From contig JBQMXM010000008.1 of the NCBI GenBank assembly GCA_052174015.1, positions 1 to 51,504 on the forward strand: a stretch of 51,504 nucleotides of DNA. Direction: 5' to 3'. The notes under the pieces were generated by a model. It had not been told where the DNA came from. It saw only the letters and a list, made by a program, of their open reading frames with translations, and ran no database searches. Shown here in pieces: positions 1-9,294 of the stretch. Each line of letters starts with the position of its first letter. Positions within the stretch are counted from its first letter, which is position 1. This DNA is from JABCPO02 sp052174015. GTDB lineage: Bacteria; Bacillota; Clostridia; TANB77; CAG-508. The position numbers were made by a program, and so were the translations under genes.

Positions 1-482
1 TTAATACATAAGGCGATACCTTCAAAATTTTTATGTTCTGTCAATTTATGAAATACTTCTTTGCTTACTATCATTATTTTAGATTGATTTTTTTCTATAT
101 ATTCATATATCTTTATTTTCAAATTGCTTTCTATATTTTTTTCAACATTCTTTATATTTTGATTACTGATTATATATTCCATATATTTAAAATATATACT
201 TTCTTCTAATATTATATATTCTAATTCTCCATTTAAAATAATATCATTAAAATAAATTATATCTAACTTACTATCTGTTTGTTCTTTTGTGTTTCCTACT
301 TTTTGTTGCCTGTAATTTTCAAATTCTTGATATATTGTTTTTAATTTTAAAAACTCATAACTACATTTTATACCATTTATTAAAAACCTATTTTGCTCTA
401 ATCTATTCTTTTTATGTTTTAATTTTGATATTTCTTTAATTTTTTCATTTTGCACACTTTTAATTATAGTTGTATTATTCAT
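1..482 (-). CDS. TrmH/SpoU-family RNA 2'-O-methyltransferase, N-terminal part (runs off the window)
   Basis: Partial gene; 160 codons are visible and the frame stays open at the window edge, so the catalytic SPOUT domain lies outside. The visible part matches the substrate-binding N-domain of TrmH-type rRNA/tRNA ribose methyltransferases: it opens with a run around SVQNEKIKEISKLKHKKNR and FLINGIKCSYEFLK (family form 'K..KL..KK.R....FLIEG'). It reaches VSKEVFHKLTEH..FEGIA, the conserved linker just before the SPOUT fold. The start ATG at 482 overlaps the mfd stop codon (ATGAATAA), so translation is probably coupled to mfd. The precise target (23S rRNA G2251-type or another site) cannot be told from this part. 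Confidence 0.8.
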   Translation of the reverse strand, partial: MNNTTIIKSVQNEKIKEISKLKHKKNRLEQNRFLINGIKCSYEFLKLKTIYQEFENYRQQKVGNTKEQTDSKLDIIYFNDIILNGELEYIILEESIYFKYMEYIISNQNIKNVEKNIESNLKIKIYEYIEKNQSKIMIVSKEVFHKLTEHKNFEGIALCI

Positions 483-3400
483 TTTCTAATAATCCCCTTA
501 AAAATTTTTGAATAAGCTCTAATTTAGCTTTTTGTTTTAATTTTCTCTTATTACCAAATGTTGTTGTAATATTTTCTGTATTTTCTTCCCATTCTTTCAT
601 ATTATACATCATTTTTGCAAATTCTAATAGATTTAATACTATTATACCATCTATATCTTTTTCTTTTGATTTTTGTAATTTAATTGCCTTAATATATTTA
701 TTTAGAATTAACTCTATATTTTCTTTTTTAAATTTATTATTAATATGCATATATATATTATCTTGTATTATCTCATTTTTACCTTGTAATATTTTAGTAA
801 TTCCTAATATTGTTGCTATATTCCTTATTTTTAATATTTGAATAAAGTTTTCTAATTCTTTTGGAAATTTTCCATACCTATCCATTAATTCTGTTTTTAA
901 TTTATCTAATTCTAAATCACTTTCTTCATTTATTAATTGTTGATATATCTCTATCTTATATTTTGTCTTTTTTATATATGTATCTGGTATATATGAATCT
1001 ACATTAATATCTACTATTGTTTTAATTTTTTCTTTTTCTGATTTTAAACTAATTCCTTCTTCTTTTTTAATTTCCTTAATACTTTCATTTAATAGTTCTG
1101 AATATGTTTCATATCCTACTTGTAACATATGTCCAGATTGCACTTCTCCAAATACACTTCCAGCTCCTCTTATTTCTAAGTCTCTTGTTGCAATTTTAAA
1201 ACCTGAACCTAATTCTGTAAATTCTTTAATTGCTTTTAGCCTTTTTTCTGCTATTTCATTTATTTCTTTATTCTTTTTAAAAGTTATATATGCATATGCT
1301 TCTCTTTTACCTCTACCAACTCTACCTCTAATTTGATATAGCTGAGCAAGCCCTAATTTATCTGCTTCTTCAACAATAATCGTATTTGCATTTGGAATAT
1401 CTATTCCTGATTCAACTATTGTTGTACATATTAATACTTGTATATCTCCATTTACAAATTCTTGCATCTTATTTTCAATCTGATTTCCTGTCATTTGTCC
1501 ATGTGCAATATCAAAACGAACATTTGGAAGTATTTTTTCTAAATATGTTTTTGTAAATTCTATATCTCTAACTTTATTATGCAAATATATTACTTGTCCA
1601 TTTCTATTAACTTCATTTAAGATTGCATTTTTTATAATCTCATCATCATATTCTACTACATATGTTTTAACAGGTAATCTATCTTGTGGTGCATCATATA
1701 TTATAGACATATCTCTTATTCCTGAAAGTGACATCTGCATAGTTCTTGGTATTGGTGTTGCAGTCATAGATAATACATCTACATCATTTCTAAGTATTTT
1801 TAATTTTTCTTTATCTTTTACTCCAAATCTATGTTCTTCATCAATAATTAATAATCCTAAATCATAAAATTTTACATCTTTACTTAATATTCTATGTGTT
1901 CCTATAACTACATCAATTTTCCCATTTGAGATTTCTTTTAATATTTCTGCTACTTGTTTCTTAGTTTTAAATCTACTAAGCTCACATACCTTTACTCCAT
2001 ATTCTTCCATCCTTTGTTTAAAAGTTAAATATTGTTGTCTTGCAAGTACTGTTGTAGGTACTATATATGCTACTTGTTTTAAATTTTCTGTTGCTTTAAA
2101 TGCCGCTCTTAATGCTACTTCTGTTTTTCCAAACCCTACATCTCCACAAAGCAACCTTTCCATAGGTCTTGTTCTTTCCATATCTTGTTTAACTTCTTTA
2201 ATACATCTAAGTTGATCTTCTGTTTCTATATATGGAAATTCATTTTCAAATTGATATTGGCGAGTTGTATCATTTAAACATGCATATCCTTTTATATGTT
2301 CTCTTTTATGATATAGTTCTACTAATTCTCTAGCTACTGTTCTTAATGATTTTTTAACTCTTTTAGTTAAAGTTTCCCAATCTTTTGTACCTAATCTTGA
2401 AAGTTTTGGTAATACTGCATCTTTTCCTATATATTTTTTTATATTACTTAAATCGTCTGTAGGTATATATAATTTATCATTATTTGCATATTCTAACATT
2501 ATATAGTCTTTTATAGTTCCAAAAACTGTTTTAGATTCTATTTTTTTAAATTTACCTATACCATGTGTTTTATGTACTACATAATCTCCTGTTGTTAAAT
2601 CTGCAAAAACTATATCTGTTAATTTACTTGTATTTTTTATTTTTCTAGATTCTTTCTTTTTAAAGAATTCTCCTAAATATATCACTTTTATATTATCAAC
2701 CATATATCCTTTAGATATATTTCCATTTAATACCATTATTTTAGATGCATTTTTACTAACAGAACTTGCATAATCTTCTAATACTTCTACATTGTCTGTA
2801 TTTTCATTTAAACCTATATTAATATTCTTTAAATTTTGAATATATATATTTTGTTTACCTGATTTTTTAAGTTGTGTTTTTAATATTTCAAACACCTTAT
2901 TTTGACCTGTTCCACAAATTAAATATATTTTTTCGTTTGTAGTTATGTTTTCTAATAAACTATCTATTATATTTACTATTGAATTTAAATATATATCTTT
3001 TAAAAGTATCTTTTCTTCTTTTTTTTCTATACTATTTGTATTATTTTTTTGTTTTTCTAAAAGTGCTTGCTTCACCTTATATACATCTACTTCTGGTAAT
3101 ATATATGGCAATATCTTAAAATCACAGTTTATTATATCTATATTATCATAAACACTATTATCTAATAATTCTTTTTTTATATTATTATCTAATTCTTCTA
3201 ATAGTATTAATTGTACATTTTTCTTTAATATCTTATCTATTTCCGGAAATATATCTGGTTTAAAATGTGATATACTTTGTATTTTCTGTCTTCCTTTTTC
3301 TTCTAATGAATTATTAATTTTTTTGGCTTTTTCAAATACTTTTGAAATTTCTAAATTACATTTTTTTGTATCTGAAATAATTACAATATCTTTGGAAGAT

Positions 3401-4338
3401 ATATATTGTGAAAAATTCTCTATCTTATCCATAAATACATCAATATATTTTTCTATAATAGTATGATATCTATTATTTTTAAGTTTTTCTAAATCTAATT
3501 CTAATTCTTCTGATTGCTTTTTAATTTTACCTTGATATATATCTTCTTGTTTTGTTTCTAAATATTTAATAACTCTGTCTTTTTGGTCTTCTAATATATT
3601 TTCATTTATTTTATCTATTTCAAATTTAGATATTAATTCTTTACTTTTTTGTGTATCTAAATCATATATTCTCAAACTCTCTATCTCATCTCCAAACAAT
3701 TCTATTCTAAGGCCTTCTTCTTGAGAATATGCAATATCTATAATTCCACCTCTTTTAGATATTTCTCCCATATTTTCTGCGATATCTTCAAGCACATATC
3801 CAAGATTAATTAATTTACTTATTGTTTTATCTAAATCTATTGTATCACCTAAACGAAACATATATTTTTTATCTACTAATTTTGATTTTTCTATTAATAT
3901 TTGTATATATCCTTCTATTGTTAAGACAAATATATGATGTGTATTATTAACTAATAGATTTAAAAGCTCCATTCTTTTTAAAAATATATCTTGATTTTCT
4001 GTTAATATATTAAAACTTTTGATTTCTTTTTGTGGAAAATATGAAACGTTTGCTGTATAAAATTTAAATTCTTCCACCGTTTGTAATGCTTCTTTTTCAT
4101 TTGCTACAACATATATCATATTACCATTAAACTCTTTAATTTCTTTTAATATATTATATGCAAAATTAACCTTAGCTCCCAAATTAATATTATTAATTTC
4201 TACTAAAGTATTTTTCTTATTATTTTCATTTTCATCATTATTTTTTTCATTATAATTATCTTTTATTTTATCTTTTTGTATTTGATTTAAAATATCTAAT
4301 AATTTTAAATATTTTAAATTATCTTTTAATATATTCAT
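475..4338 (-). CDS. mfd: Mfd, transcription-repair coupling factor
   Basis: Encodes a 1287-residue Mfd. This SF2 translocase displaces RNA polymerase stalled at DNA lesions and recruits UvrA. The N-terminal third is UvrB-like. The RNA-polymerase-interacting domain lies near residues 583-640 (GDYVVHKTHGIGKF). The helicase Walker A GDVGFGKTE is near 731 and the DEEHRFG box near 831, followed by motif IV-VI sequences (TTIVESGIDIPNANT, QIRGRVGRG) and a C-terminal TRCF domain. It is slightly longer than the usual ~1150-1180 residues because of Lys/Asn/Glu-rich insertions in the N-terminal half. AGAGG lies 7 nt before the ATG. It sits 18 bp downstream of tatD and overlaps the following methyltransferase gene by 8 bp, so the three probably form one transcript. 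Confidence 0.97.
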   Translation of the reverse strand: MNILKDNLKYLKLLDILNQIQKDKIKDNYNEKNNDENENNKKNTLVEINNINLGAKVNFAYNILKEIKEFNGNMIYVVANEKEALQTVEEFKFYTANVSYFPQKEIKSFNILTENQDIFLKRMELLNLLVNNTHHIFVLTIEGYIQILIEKSKLVDKKYMFRLGDTIDLDKTISKLINLGYVLEDIAENMGEISKRGGIIDIAYSQEEGLRIELFGDEIESLRIYDLDTQKSKELISKFEIDKINENILEDQKDRVIKYLETKQEDIYQGKIKKQSEELELDLEKLKNNRYHTIIEKYIDVFMDKIENFSQYISSKDIVIISDTKKCNLEISKVFEKAKKINNSLEEKGRQKIQSISHFKPDIFPEIDKILKKNVQLILLEELDNNIKKELLDNSVYDNIDIINCDFKILPYILPEVDVYKVKQALLEKQKNNTNSIEKKEEKILLKDIYLNSIVNIIDSLLENITTNEKIYLICGTGQNKVFEILKTQLKKSGKQNIYIQNLKNINIGLNENTDNVEVLEDYASSVSKNASKIMVLNGNISKGYMVDNIKVIYLGEFFKKKESRKIKNTSKLTDIVFADLTTGDYVVHKTHGIGKFKKIESKTVFGTIKDYIMLEYANNDKLYIPTDDLSNIKKYIGKDAVLPKLSRLGTKDWETLTKRVKKSLRTVARELVELYHKREHIKGYACLNDTTRQYQFENEFPYIETEDQLRCIKEVKQDMERTRPMERLLCGDVGFGKTEVALRAAFKATENLKQVAYIVPTTVLARQQYLTFKQRMEEYGVKVCELSRFKTKKQVAEILKEISNGKIDVVIGTHRILSKDVKFYDLGLLIIDEEHRFGVKDKEKLKILRNDVDVLSMTATPIPRTMQMSLSGIRDMSIIYDAPQDRLPVKTYVVEYDDEIIKNAILNEVNRNGQVIYLHNKVRDIEFTKTYLEKILPNVRFDIAHGQMTGNQIENKMQEFVNGDIQVLICTTIVESGIDIPNANTIIVEEADKLGLAQLYQIRGRVGRGKREAYAYITFKKNKEINEIAEKRLKAIKEFTELGSGFKIATRDLEIRGAGSVFGEVQSGHMLQVGYETYSELLNESIKEIKKEEGISLKSEKEKIKTIVDINVDSYIPDTYIKKTKYKIEIYQQLINEESDLELDKLKTELMDRYGKFPKELENFIQILKIRNIATILGITKILQGKNEIIQDNIYMHINNKFKKENIELILNKYIKAIKLQKSKEKDIDGIIVLNLLEFAKMMYNMKEWEENTENITTTFGNKRKLKQKAKLELIQKFLRGLLENE

Positions 4339-4356
4339 TATATTCCTCTACTATTT

Positions 4357-5262
4357 TTATATTAATCCATATATTTTATATGCATTTTGAGTAGTTACTT
4401 TTGCTAAATATTCTATTGATACATTTCTAATTTCTGCTATTTTTTCTAATGTGTAATATACATTTTTAGGTTCATTTATTTTACCTCTAAATGGTACAGG
4501 TGTTAAATATGGTGCATCTGTTTCTACTAATAATCTATCGTCTGGTACTAATTTAATACTATTTTCAGGTTTAGCGTTTTTAAATGTTACTATTCCACTA
4601 AATGAAATATAGTAGCCTATTTTTAGAGTCTCTTTAATTAAATGCTCATTAAATGGAGTACAATGCATAATACCTTTTCTATCTAACTTATTATTTTTAA
4701 GTATATCTATTATATCAATAGTTGATTCTCTTGTATGAATAATTATAGGTAAATTATATTTTTGTGCTATTTTAATTTGTTCAACTAATAGCCATTTTTG
4801 TAATTCATGATTTATTTCTGTTTTATCCCAATAATAGTCTAATCCTATTTCTCCTATTGCAACAACATTATTATTCATAGGTAGATTTTTTAATATATTA
4901 TCTAATTCTTCTAAATCTTTTTGTATATCTTTCCTTACCCTTTCTATATCAACTTTTTCTATATCTATATCATCTTGAATATATTTAGAAATATATTCTG
5001 ATATTTCTTCTGGATGTATGCCAATGGCAACATATATATTATTATATTTCTTATATTTTTCTAATATTTCTTTAGAGTTAGATATATTAGTTGCTGGTAC
5101 AACTATTTTTTTTACATAATTATTTAATGCTCTTTCAACTACTCCATTTAAATCATCATCTAATTCTTCTGAGTATATGTGTGAATGTGTATCTACAATT
5201 TCAAAATCAGAATTATATTTAACTGATATTTCTCTTTTATTTTTCTTTATTTCATCTTTCAT
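4357..5262 (-). CDS. tatD: TatD-family metal-dependent DNase
   Basis: 301-residue TatD-type hydrolase (amidohydrolase TIM barrel, 3'-5' exonuclease on DNA/RNA in characterised members). Metal ligands are visible in order: the HxH of DTHSHIY near residues 24-30, the Glu of GEIGLDYYWD, His in IIHTREST, His in MHCTPF, and the Asp of VETDAPYLTPVPFRG. It is longer than the ~255-residue norm because of a charged N-terminal leader of about 20 residues and a longer loop after the first barrel strands. The ribosome site is weak (AGG about 8 nt upstream). It is followed closely by mfd. Confidence 0.93.
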   Translation of the reverse strand: MKDEIKKNKREISVKYNSDFEIVDTHSHIYSEELDDDLNGVVERALNNYVKKIVVPATNISNSKEILEKYKKYNNIYVAIGIHPEEISEYISKYIQDDIDIEKVDIERVRKDIQKDLEELDNILKNLPMNNNVVAIGEIGLDYYWDKTEINHELQKWLLVEQIKIAQKYNLPIIIHTRESTIDIIDILKNNKLDRKGIMHCTPFNEHLIKETLKIGYYISFSGIVTFKNAKPENSIKLVPDDRLLVETDAPYLTPVPFRGKINEPKNVYYTLEKIAEIRNVSIEYLAKVTTQNAYKIYGLI

Positions 5263-5377
5263 ATTAATACCTATTTCTTTCTATTTTTAATTTCAAATTC
5301 TTAATTTTAAATTTAAAATTTTTATCATATACTATCTATTATCTATCATCTATTATGCAATATCTAAAAAGCATATG

Positions 5378-5749
5378 CTACAAAGTATATGTAACATATG
5401 CAATAGATAGTGCTTTAGTTTTATCATGTGTTATACTGATATCAATATATATTTTGTCTAATTCTTCCTGTTTTATATATAGTGTAACTTTTGGTCTACC
5501 ATCTTTTTGAGATAATATTTCAATTTGCTTATATGTTAAGCTTATATATTTGCTCATCGCCTTATATATAGCTTCTTTAGCTGCATATTTACCTGCCATA
5601 GTCTGAAATTTATTTATATTTCTAGATAATATTTCATCTTTTTCTTCTGGAGTAAATATTTTTTGTAAAAATATATCTCCTTCATTTATATATATTTCTT
5701 TAATTCTCTCTATTTCTATACTATCTATTCCAACTGTTGTTTGTTTCAT
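5378..5749 (-). CDS. acpS: Holo-[acyl-carrier-protein] synthase
   Basis: Transfers 4'-phosphopantetheine from CoA to the serine of acyl carrier protein. The AcpS signature GIDSIEIERI with its Mg-binding Asp is at the N-terminus, and KYAAKEAIYKAM with the second metal-binding Glu lies near residue 60. Its length, about 123 residues, is normal. An ATG two codons upstream (5755) sits directly on the ribosome site AAGGA, so the ATG at 5749, 6 nt from it, is the better start. It is the last gene of the minus-strand cluster beginning near 10794 and starts 19 bp after the preceding gene. Its substrate gene, acpP, lies at 30563-30801 and appears frameshifted. Confidence 0.93.
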   Translation of the reverse strand: MKQTTVGIDSIEIERIKEIYINEGDIFLQKIFTPEEKDEILSRNINKFQTMAGKYAAKEAIYKAMSKYISLTYKQIEILSQKDGRPKVTLYIKQEELDKIYIDISITHDKTKALSIAYVTYTL

Positions 5750-5768
5750 ATTCATTCCTTATTTATAG

Positions 5769-7091
5769 TTATATTATTTGTAGCATTTCTTCTAATATAT
5801 TATATTTTGTTGCTTTAAGTATAATTGATATACCTAATAATAGTAATATATTAATAATTATTGATATACCTAATATAGCTTTTAAAAATTTTATCTTACC
5901 TTCTTCTTTTTGTACTTGTTCTAATCTTGATATAAGTCTATGTTTAATTGCTACTTCTTTATATAATTCTGATAAATTTAGTACTTCTTGTAAATTATTA
6001 TAATATGTTGTTCCCTTTTCTGATATAGTAATTTCTTTATGCCAAATATATTTATTAAATTCTATAAATTGTTTGTCTATTTTTTCTACAATTTTATCAT
6101 TTTTTGATGCTAACATATTATTAGCTTTTCTTAAAAACATTTGTTGATATAATGATATTAAATATGTATATAGCATTTTTGTCTCATATTCTCTAGGTAA
6201 TATTGTAAAATTATATGGATCTACTCCTGAACACATCATAGTAGAACTTATTTTAGTTAAACCTATTCTAGAATATTTTAATTCTTCCATAACTCTAGCT
6301 ATTTCTGTAGATTCAATATTAACTTCTGTATCATATGAAGACTTAAAAACTTTCATATATTTATATAATAGTTTATCTAATTCTCTTCTTTTTGTAGTTT
6401 CATTCCATACAATATTATCTACACATAGATATGCAAAAGTATAAAAGCTATCTGTATATAGTTTATTATGTTTATTTCTATCTACTAGATTTCTAATATT
6501 CCTTATAATATTAGGTAATTGTTCTTTTCCATCTTTTACCATACTTATTGATATATTCTCTAATTTAGATATTACATTATGTTCTGAAACTAACCATTTA
6601 AACCTGTAATTAAAATCTAATACATCATTTATACTATTTGTATTTAATAATACTGTTTTTAAAACCAAAAATGCTATATTTGTATTAAATACTACTATTT
6701 TAGCTTCATATATATCAAATTCTATTTTTTCTTTATTACTATTTTGTTTTTCATTATCTTCTTTTTCTATGTCCACACTTATATCATTAATAATATTTTT
6801 TTTATCAACATCTTTAGAAATATCATAATCAAATATACTTACATATTTTTGTGATAATATATTTAATACTGATTTATCTTTTTTATTTATAATATTCATT
6901 TCTTCATTTGTGAATAAATCTAATATTTCTTTTGTAAAAAATGAATATATTTCTAAATCTCTTACTTTATCAAAGTTTGTAACACTTATATAATTATTAT
7001 TCATTAATATTTCTAAAAACTCTTTATAATCTTCGTTATATTCAAATGGTAATATATAGTGTGTATATTGATATTTATATTTTTGTTCCAT
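5769..7091 (-). CDS. Protein of unknown function with one C-terminal membrane segment
   Basis: I do not recognise a family. The product, about 440 residues, is mostly hydrophilic, with an acidic/Asn-rich linker near residues 115-140 and a helical, charged region before one long hydrophobic segment near the C-terminus (ILGISIIINILLLLGISIIL). Only about 15 residues follow it, so the bulk probably faces the cytoplasm. The architecture loosely recalls CorA-like proteins, but no GMN motif is present. An upstream ATG at 7127 has no ribosome site, whereas AAGAGAG precedes the ATG at 7091, so the shorter form is preferred. It sits between the WG-repeat gene and acpS in a tight minus-strand cluster. 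Confidence 0.75.
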   Translation of the reverse strand: MEQKYKYQYTHYILPFEYNEDYKEFLEILMNNNYISVTNFDKVRDLEIYSFFTKEILDLFTNEEMNIINKKDKSVLNILSQKYVSIFDYDISKDVDKKNIINDISVDIEKEDNEKQNSNKEKIEFDIYEAKIVVFNTNIAFLVLKTVLLNTNSINDVLDFNYRFKWLVSEHNVISKLENISISMVKDGKEQLPNIIRNIRNLVDRNKHNKLYTDSFYTFAYLCVDNIVWNETTKRRELDKLLYKYMKVFKSSYDTEVNIESTEIARVMEELKYSRIGLTKISSTMMCSGVDPYNFTILPREYETKMLYTYLISLYQQMFLRKANNMLASKNDKIVEKIDKQFIEFNKYIWHKEITISEKGTTYYNNLQEVLNLSELYKEVAIKHRLISRLEQVQKEEGKIKFLKAILGISIIINILLLLGISIILKATKYNILEEMLQII

Positions 7092-7144
7092 ATTTTCTCT
7101 CTTTTGTATATTTATTTTTATTTTCATTTCTTATATATTATATA

Positions 7145-8677
7145 TTATATTTTATCTGTATATGCAAATAAGTTTACATCTTTCATTCTATGATATTTAC
7201 CTATAAAATCTACTAATAAGTAATCTTTAAAAGTATATTTAGGTTCAACTATTACTTTTCCTGTATAATCTAATACTCCCCATTTCCCATTACGATTTAC
7301 TGCTACATATCCATAAACATTTTGATATTGAGCATCATCATATATTGGTGGTACTATAACTTCTCCTCTAGAATTTTTAAAGCCATATTTTCCATTTTCT
7401 TTAAATTTAAATAGATTATTAGATGGTATAACATCTTTTTCTTGTACTTCTTCTAGTTTGAAATTATATAATTTTGTTTCTTTATTTTCTAATACCTTAA
7501 TATATCCTGCTTCATTTATTTCTAATATCTCAAATTGTTTTTTTAATTTAAAACTTCCATCTTTTTCTTGTACATATATATCTTCAACATTATTATCATT
7601 ATTTTTAGCTATATAGATATTTGTTTTTTCATCATATCTTATACTATCATAATCTTTTTCTAATCTTTTTGTTTTTTCTCCATCTGTAGAAATTATATTT
7701 TCTTTTGATTTTTCTTTAACTATATATGTTGAAGAAGTTGTCTTTTTAATATTTTCATATTTAGCTTCAATTAAATCTGCTCCTTCAATTGTTTTAACTC
7801 CATACTTTTTATTCTTATATATAATAACATCATCTTCTATTAATGTTGTTCCCTTAACATAGTTTGACTTTTCTTTACCTTCTTTATTATAAATCTTTGT
7901 TTTTCCATCTTTTTTTGCAACATAATAATTCTTAGAATTAACTTTTAGAATTTCATCATATTCTGTAGGTAATACTTTTACTGCTGAATTTGATATAATT
8001 CCATGTTTTTTATCAAAAACCACATCATATCCTGTATCATTATCCTTAGTGATATTTAGAACACTCTTATATAATGCAGGAACTATAAATGTATTTGTCT
8101 TAGTATTTAAAATTCCATATTTTCCATTTTCTTTTACTTTTACTTTACCACTTATTCCTTTTATTGTTTCAATACTATCATATTTAGCTTCCATTTTAAG
8201 ATTACCTTTGTAATCAACTAATCCATATTTTCCATTTCTTTCAAATATTAATAGTTCTTGGTCATACACTACATCTTTTGAATTATATTCTATAGGTCTT
8301 ACATTAGTATATGTTTTAAAAATTTCATTTCCATTTTCATTTAATACTTTTGTTTTAAATTTCCCTTTTTTATAGTCTTCTACTTCTGTTATTATAAATA
8401 ATGGTGTATCTTTTTTAGGTACAACTACCATTTCTTCATATTTTGTATCAATTATCTTTTCACTCTTATTAGAAATAACACCCCATTTTCCATTTTCTCC
8501 AAGTACTGAAAAATATCCAGGTACTTCTGTTCTTTTAATTGAATATTGATGTACATTTTTTAAATATAGTTTTGAACCATATATAATTACAGGTATCAAT
8601 ATTGGAAGAATTAATACAATAAATACTTTTTTTAAATTTAATTTTCGTTCTTCTTTTTTAAATCTATGTCCGCCCAT
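7145..8677 (-). CDS. Membrane-anchored WG-repeat protein
   Basis: 510 residues. A basic N-terminus is followed by one transmembrane segment (residues ~18-38, VFIVLILPILIPVIIYG), then an extracytoplasmic region built of WG beta-repeats. At least seven copies of the pattern 'NGKWG/YG(V/L/I)...G..I...KY' can be seen, for example ENGKWGVISN, RNGKYGLVDYKG, ENGKYGILNTKT, ENGKYGFKNSRGE and RNGKWGVLDYTGK. WG repeats form small beta units; their biochemical role is unknown. GGAGG lies well placed before the ATG. The spacing to both neighbours (11 bp upstream, about 50 bp downstream) indicates one operon with the unknown membrane proteins and acpS. Confidence 0.85.
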   Translation of the reverse strand: MGGHRFKKEERKLNLKKVFIVLILPILIPVIIYGSKLYLKNVHQYSIKRTEVPGYFSVLGENGKWGVISNKSEKIIDTKYEEMVVVPKKDTPLFIITEVEDYKKGKFKTKVLNENGNEIFKTYTNVRPIEYNSKDVVYDQELLIFERNGKYGLVDYKGNLKMEAKYDSIETIKGISGKVKVKENGKYGILNTKTNTFIVPALYKSVLNITKDNDTGYDVVFDKKHGIISNSAVKVLPTEYDEILKVNSKNYYVAKKDGKTKIYNKEGKEKSNYVKGTTLIEDDVIIYKNKKYGVKTIEGADLIEAKYENIKKTTSSTYIVKEKSKENIISTDGEKTKRLEKDYDSIRYDEKTNIYIAKNNDNNVEDIYVQEKDGSFKLKKQFEILEINEAGYIKVLENKETKLYNFKLEEVQEKDVIPSNNLFKFKENGKYGFKNSRGEVIVPPIYDDAQYQNVYGYVAVNRNGKWGVLDYTGKVIVEPKYTFKDYLLVDFIGKYHRMKDVNLFAYTDKI

Positions 8678-8688
8678 GTATCCTCCAT

Positions 8689-9033
8689 TTATTTTTTTAG
8701 TTTTTTAATTAACTCATGTATACTTTGATGATTTTCTTTTGTATTCTCTATCTTCACTTTTTCTTTAATACTTTCTTCAAAAACTTTTTCTTGTTTTTTA
8801 ATAATTAATACAATGTTATATATAATTAATTTAATCATTAAATTTAATTTTGCTTGTAATTTAACTGAATTAGAAATATTTGTTAGATATTCTAAAAATA
8901 CTTTATTAATCTTTTTAACATCATCTATAATTTCTTTATCTTTAATATCTACAATTATATTTTGTTCTCCTAATATATCACAAATTTCATATATCGTTAA
9001 CTCTCTAAACTCTGTTACATCTTCTTTACTCAT
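8689..9033 (-). CDS. Small protein of unknown function; probably the C-terminal part of the preceding split gene
   Basis: The first ATG gives a 114-residue, Lys/Glu/Ile-rich product with one weakly hydrophobic stretch (LNLMIKLIIYNIVLII). The same frame is open for a further 87 codons upstream, to 9294, with protein-like sequence (for example SFEEIILTNEEFKNV) but no ATG, GTG or TTG. It abuts, in the same frame, the TAA that ends the 499-residue gene at 9295. Only a weak CAAGAAG precedes the ATG at 9033. The likeliest reading is one longer gene (10794-8689) interrupted by a nonsense codon; an independent small gene is the alternative. No family was recognised. Confidence 0.5.
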   Translation of the reverse strand: MSKEDVTEFRELTIYEICDILGEQNIIVDIKDKEIIDDVKKINKVFLEYLTNISNSVKLQAKLNLMIKLIIYNIVLIIKKQEKVFEESIKEKVKIENTKENHQSIHELIKKLKK

Positions 9034-9294
9034 ATTTGTATCAACTTCTTGTAAATTATGAAAAGATATATTCTTTTTCTTTAAAAATAATGTATATATA
9101 TTAAATAATGTCTTATTTGAATAGATTAATTGATTATATATGCTAACATTTTTAAATTCTTCATTTGTTAAAATTATTTCTTCAAATGAATTTTTTTCTC
9201 CTAAACTATAATATATATTATTTTCTTCTTTGGTTATCTCGTTAGTTATTTTTTCTTTAGTTTCATTATTTTTAATATATTCATCTATAAATTT

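Noticed and set aside
5769..7091. CorA-type magnesium channel
   Set aside because: The layout is similar, but the GMN motif and a second membrane helix are missing.
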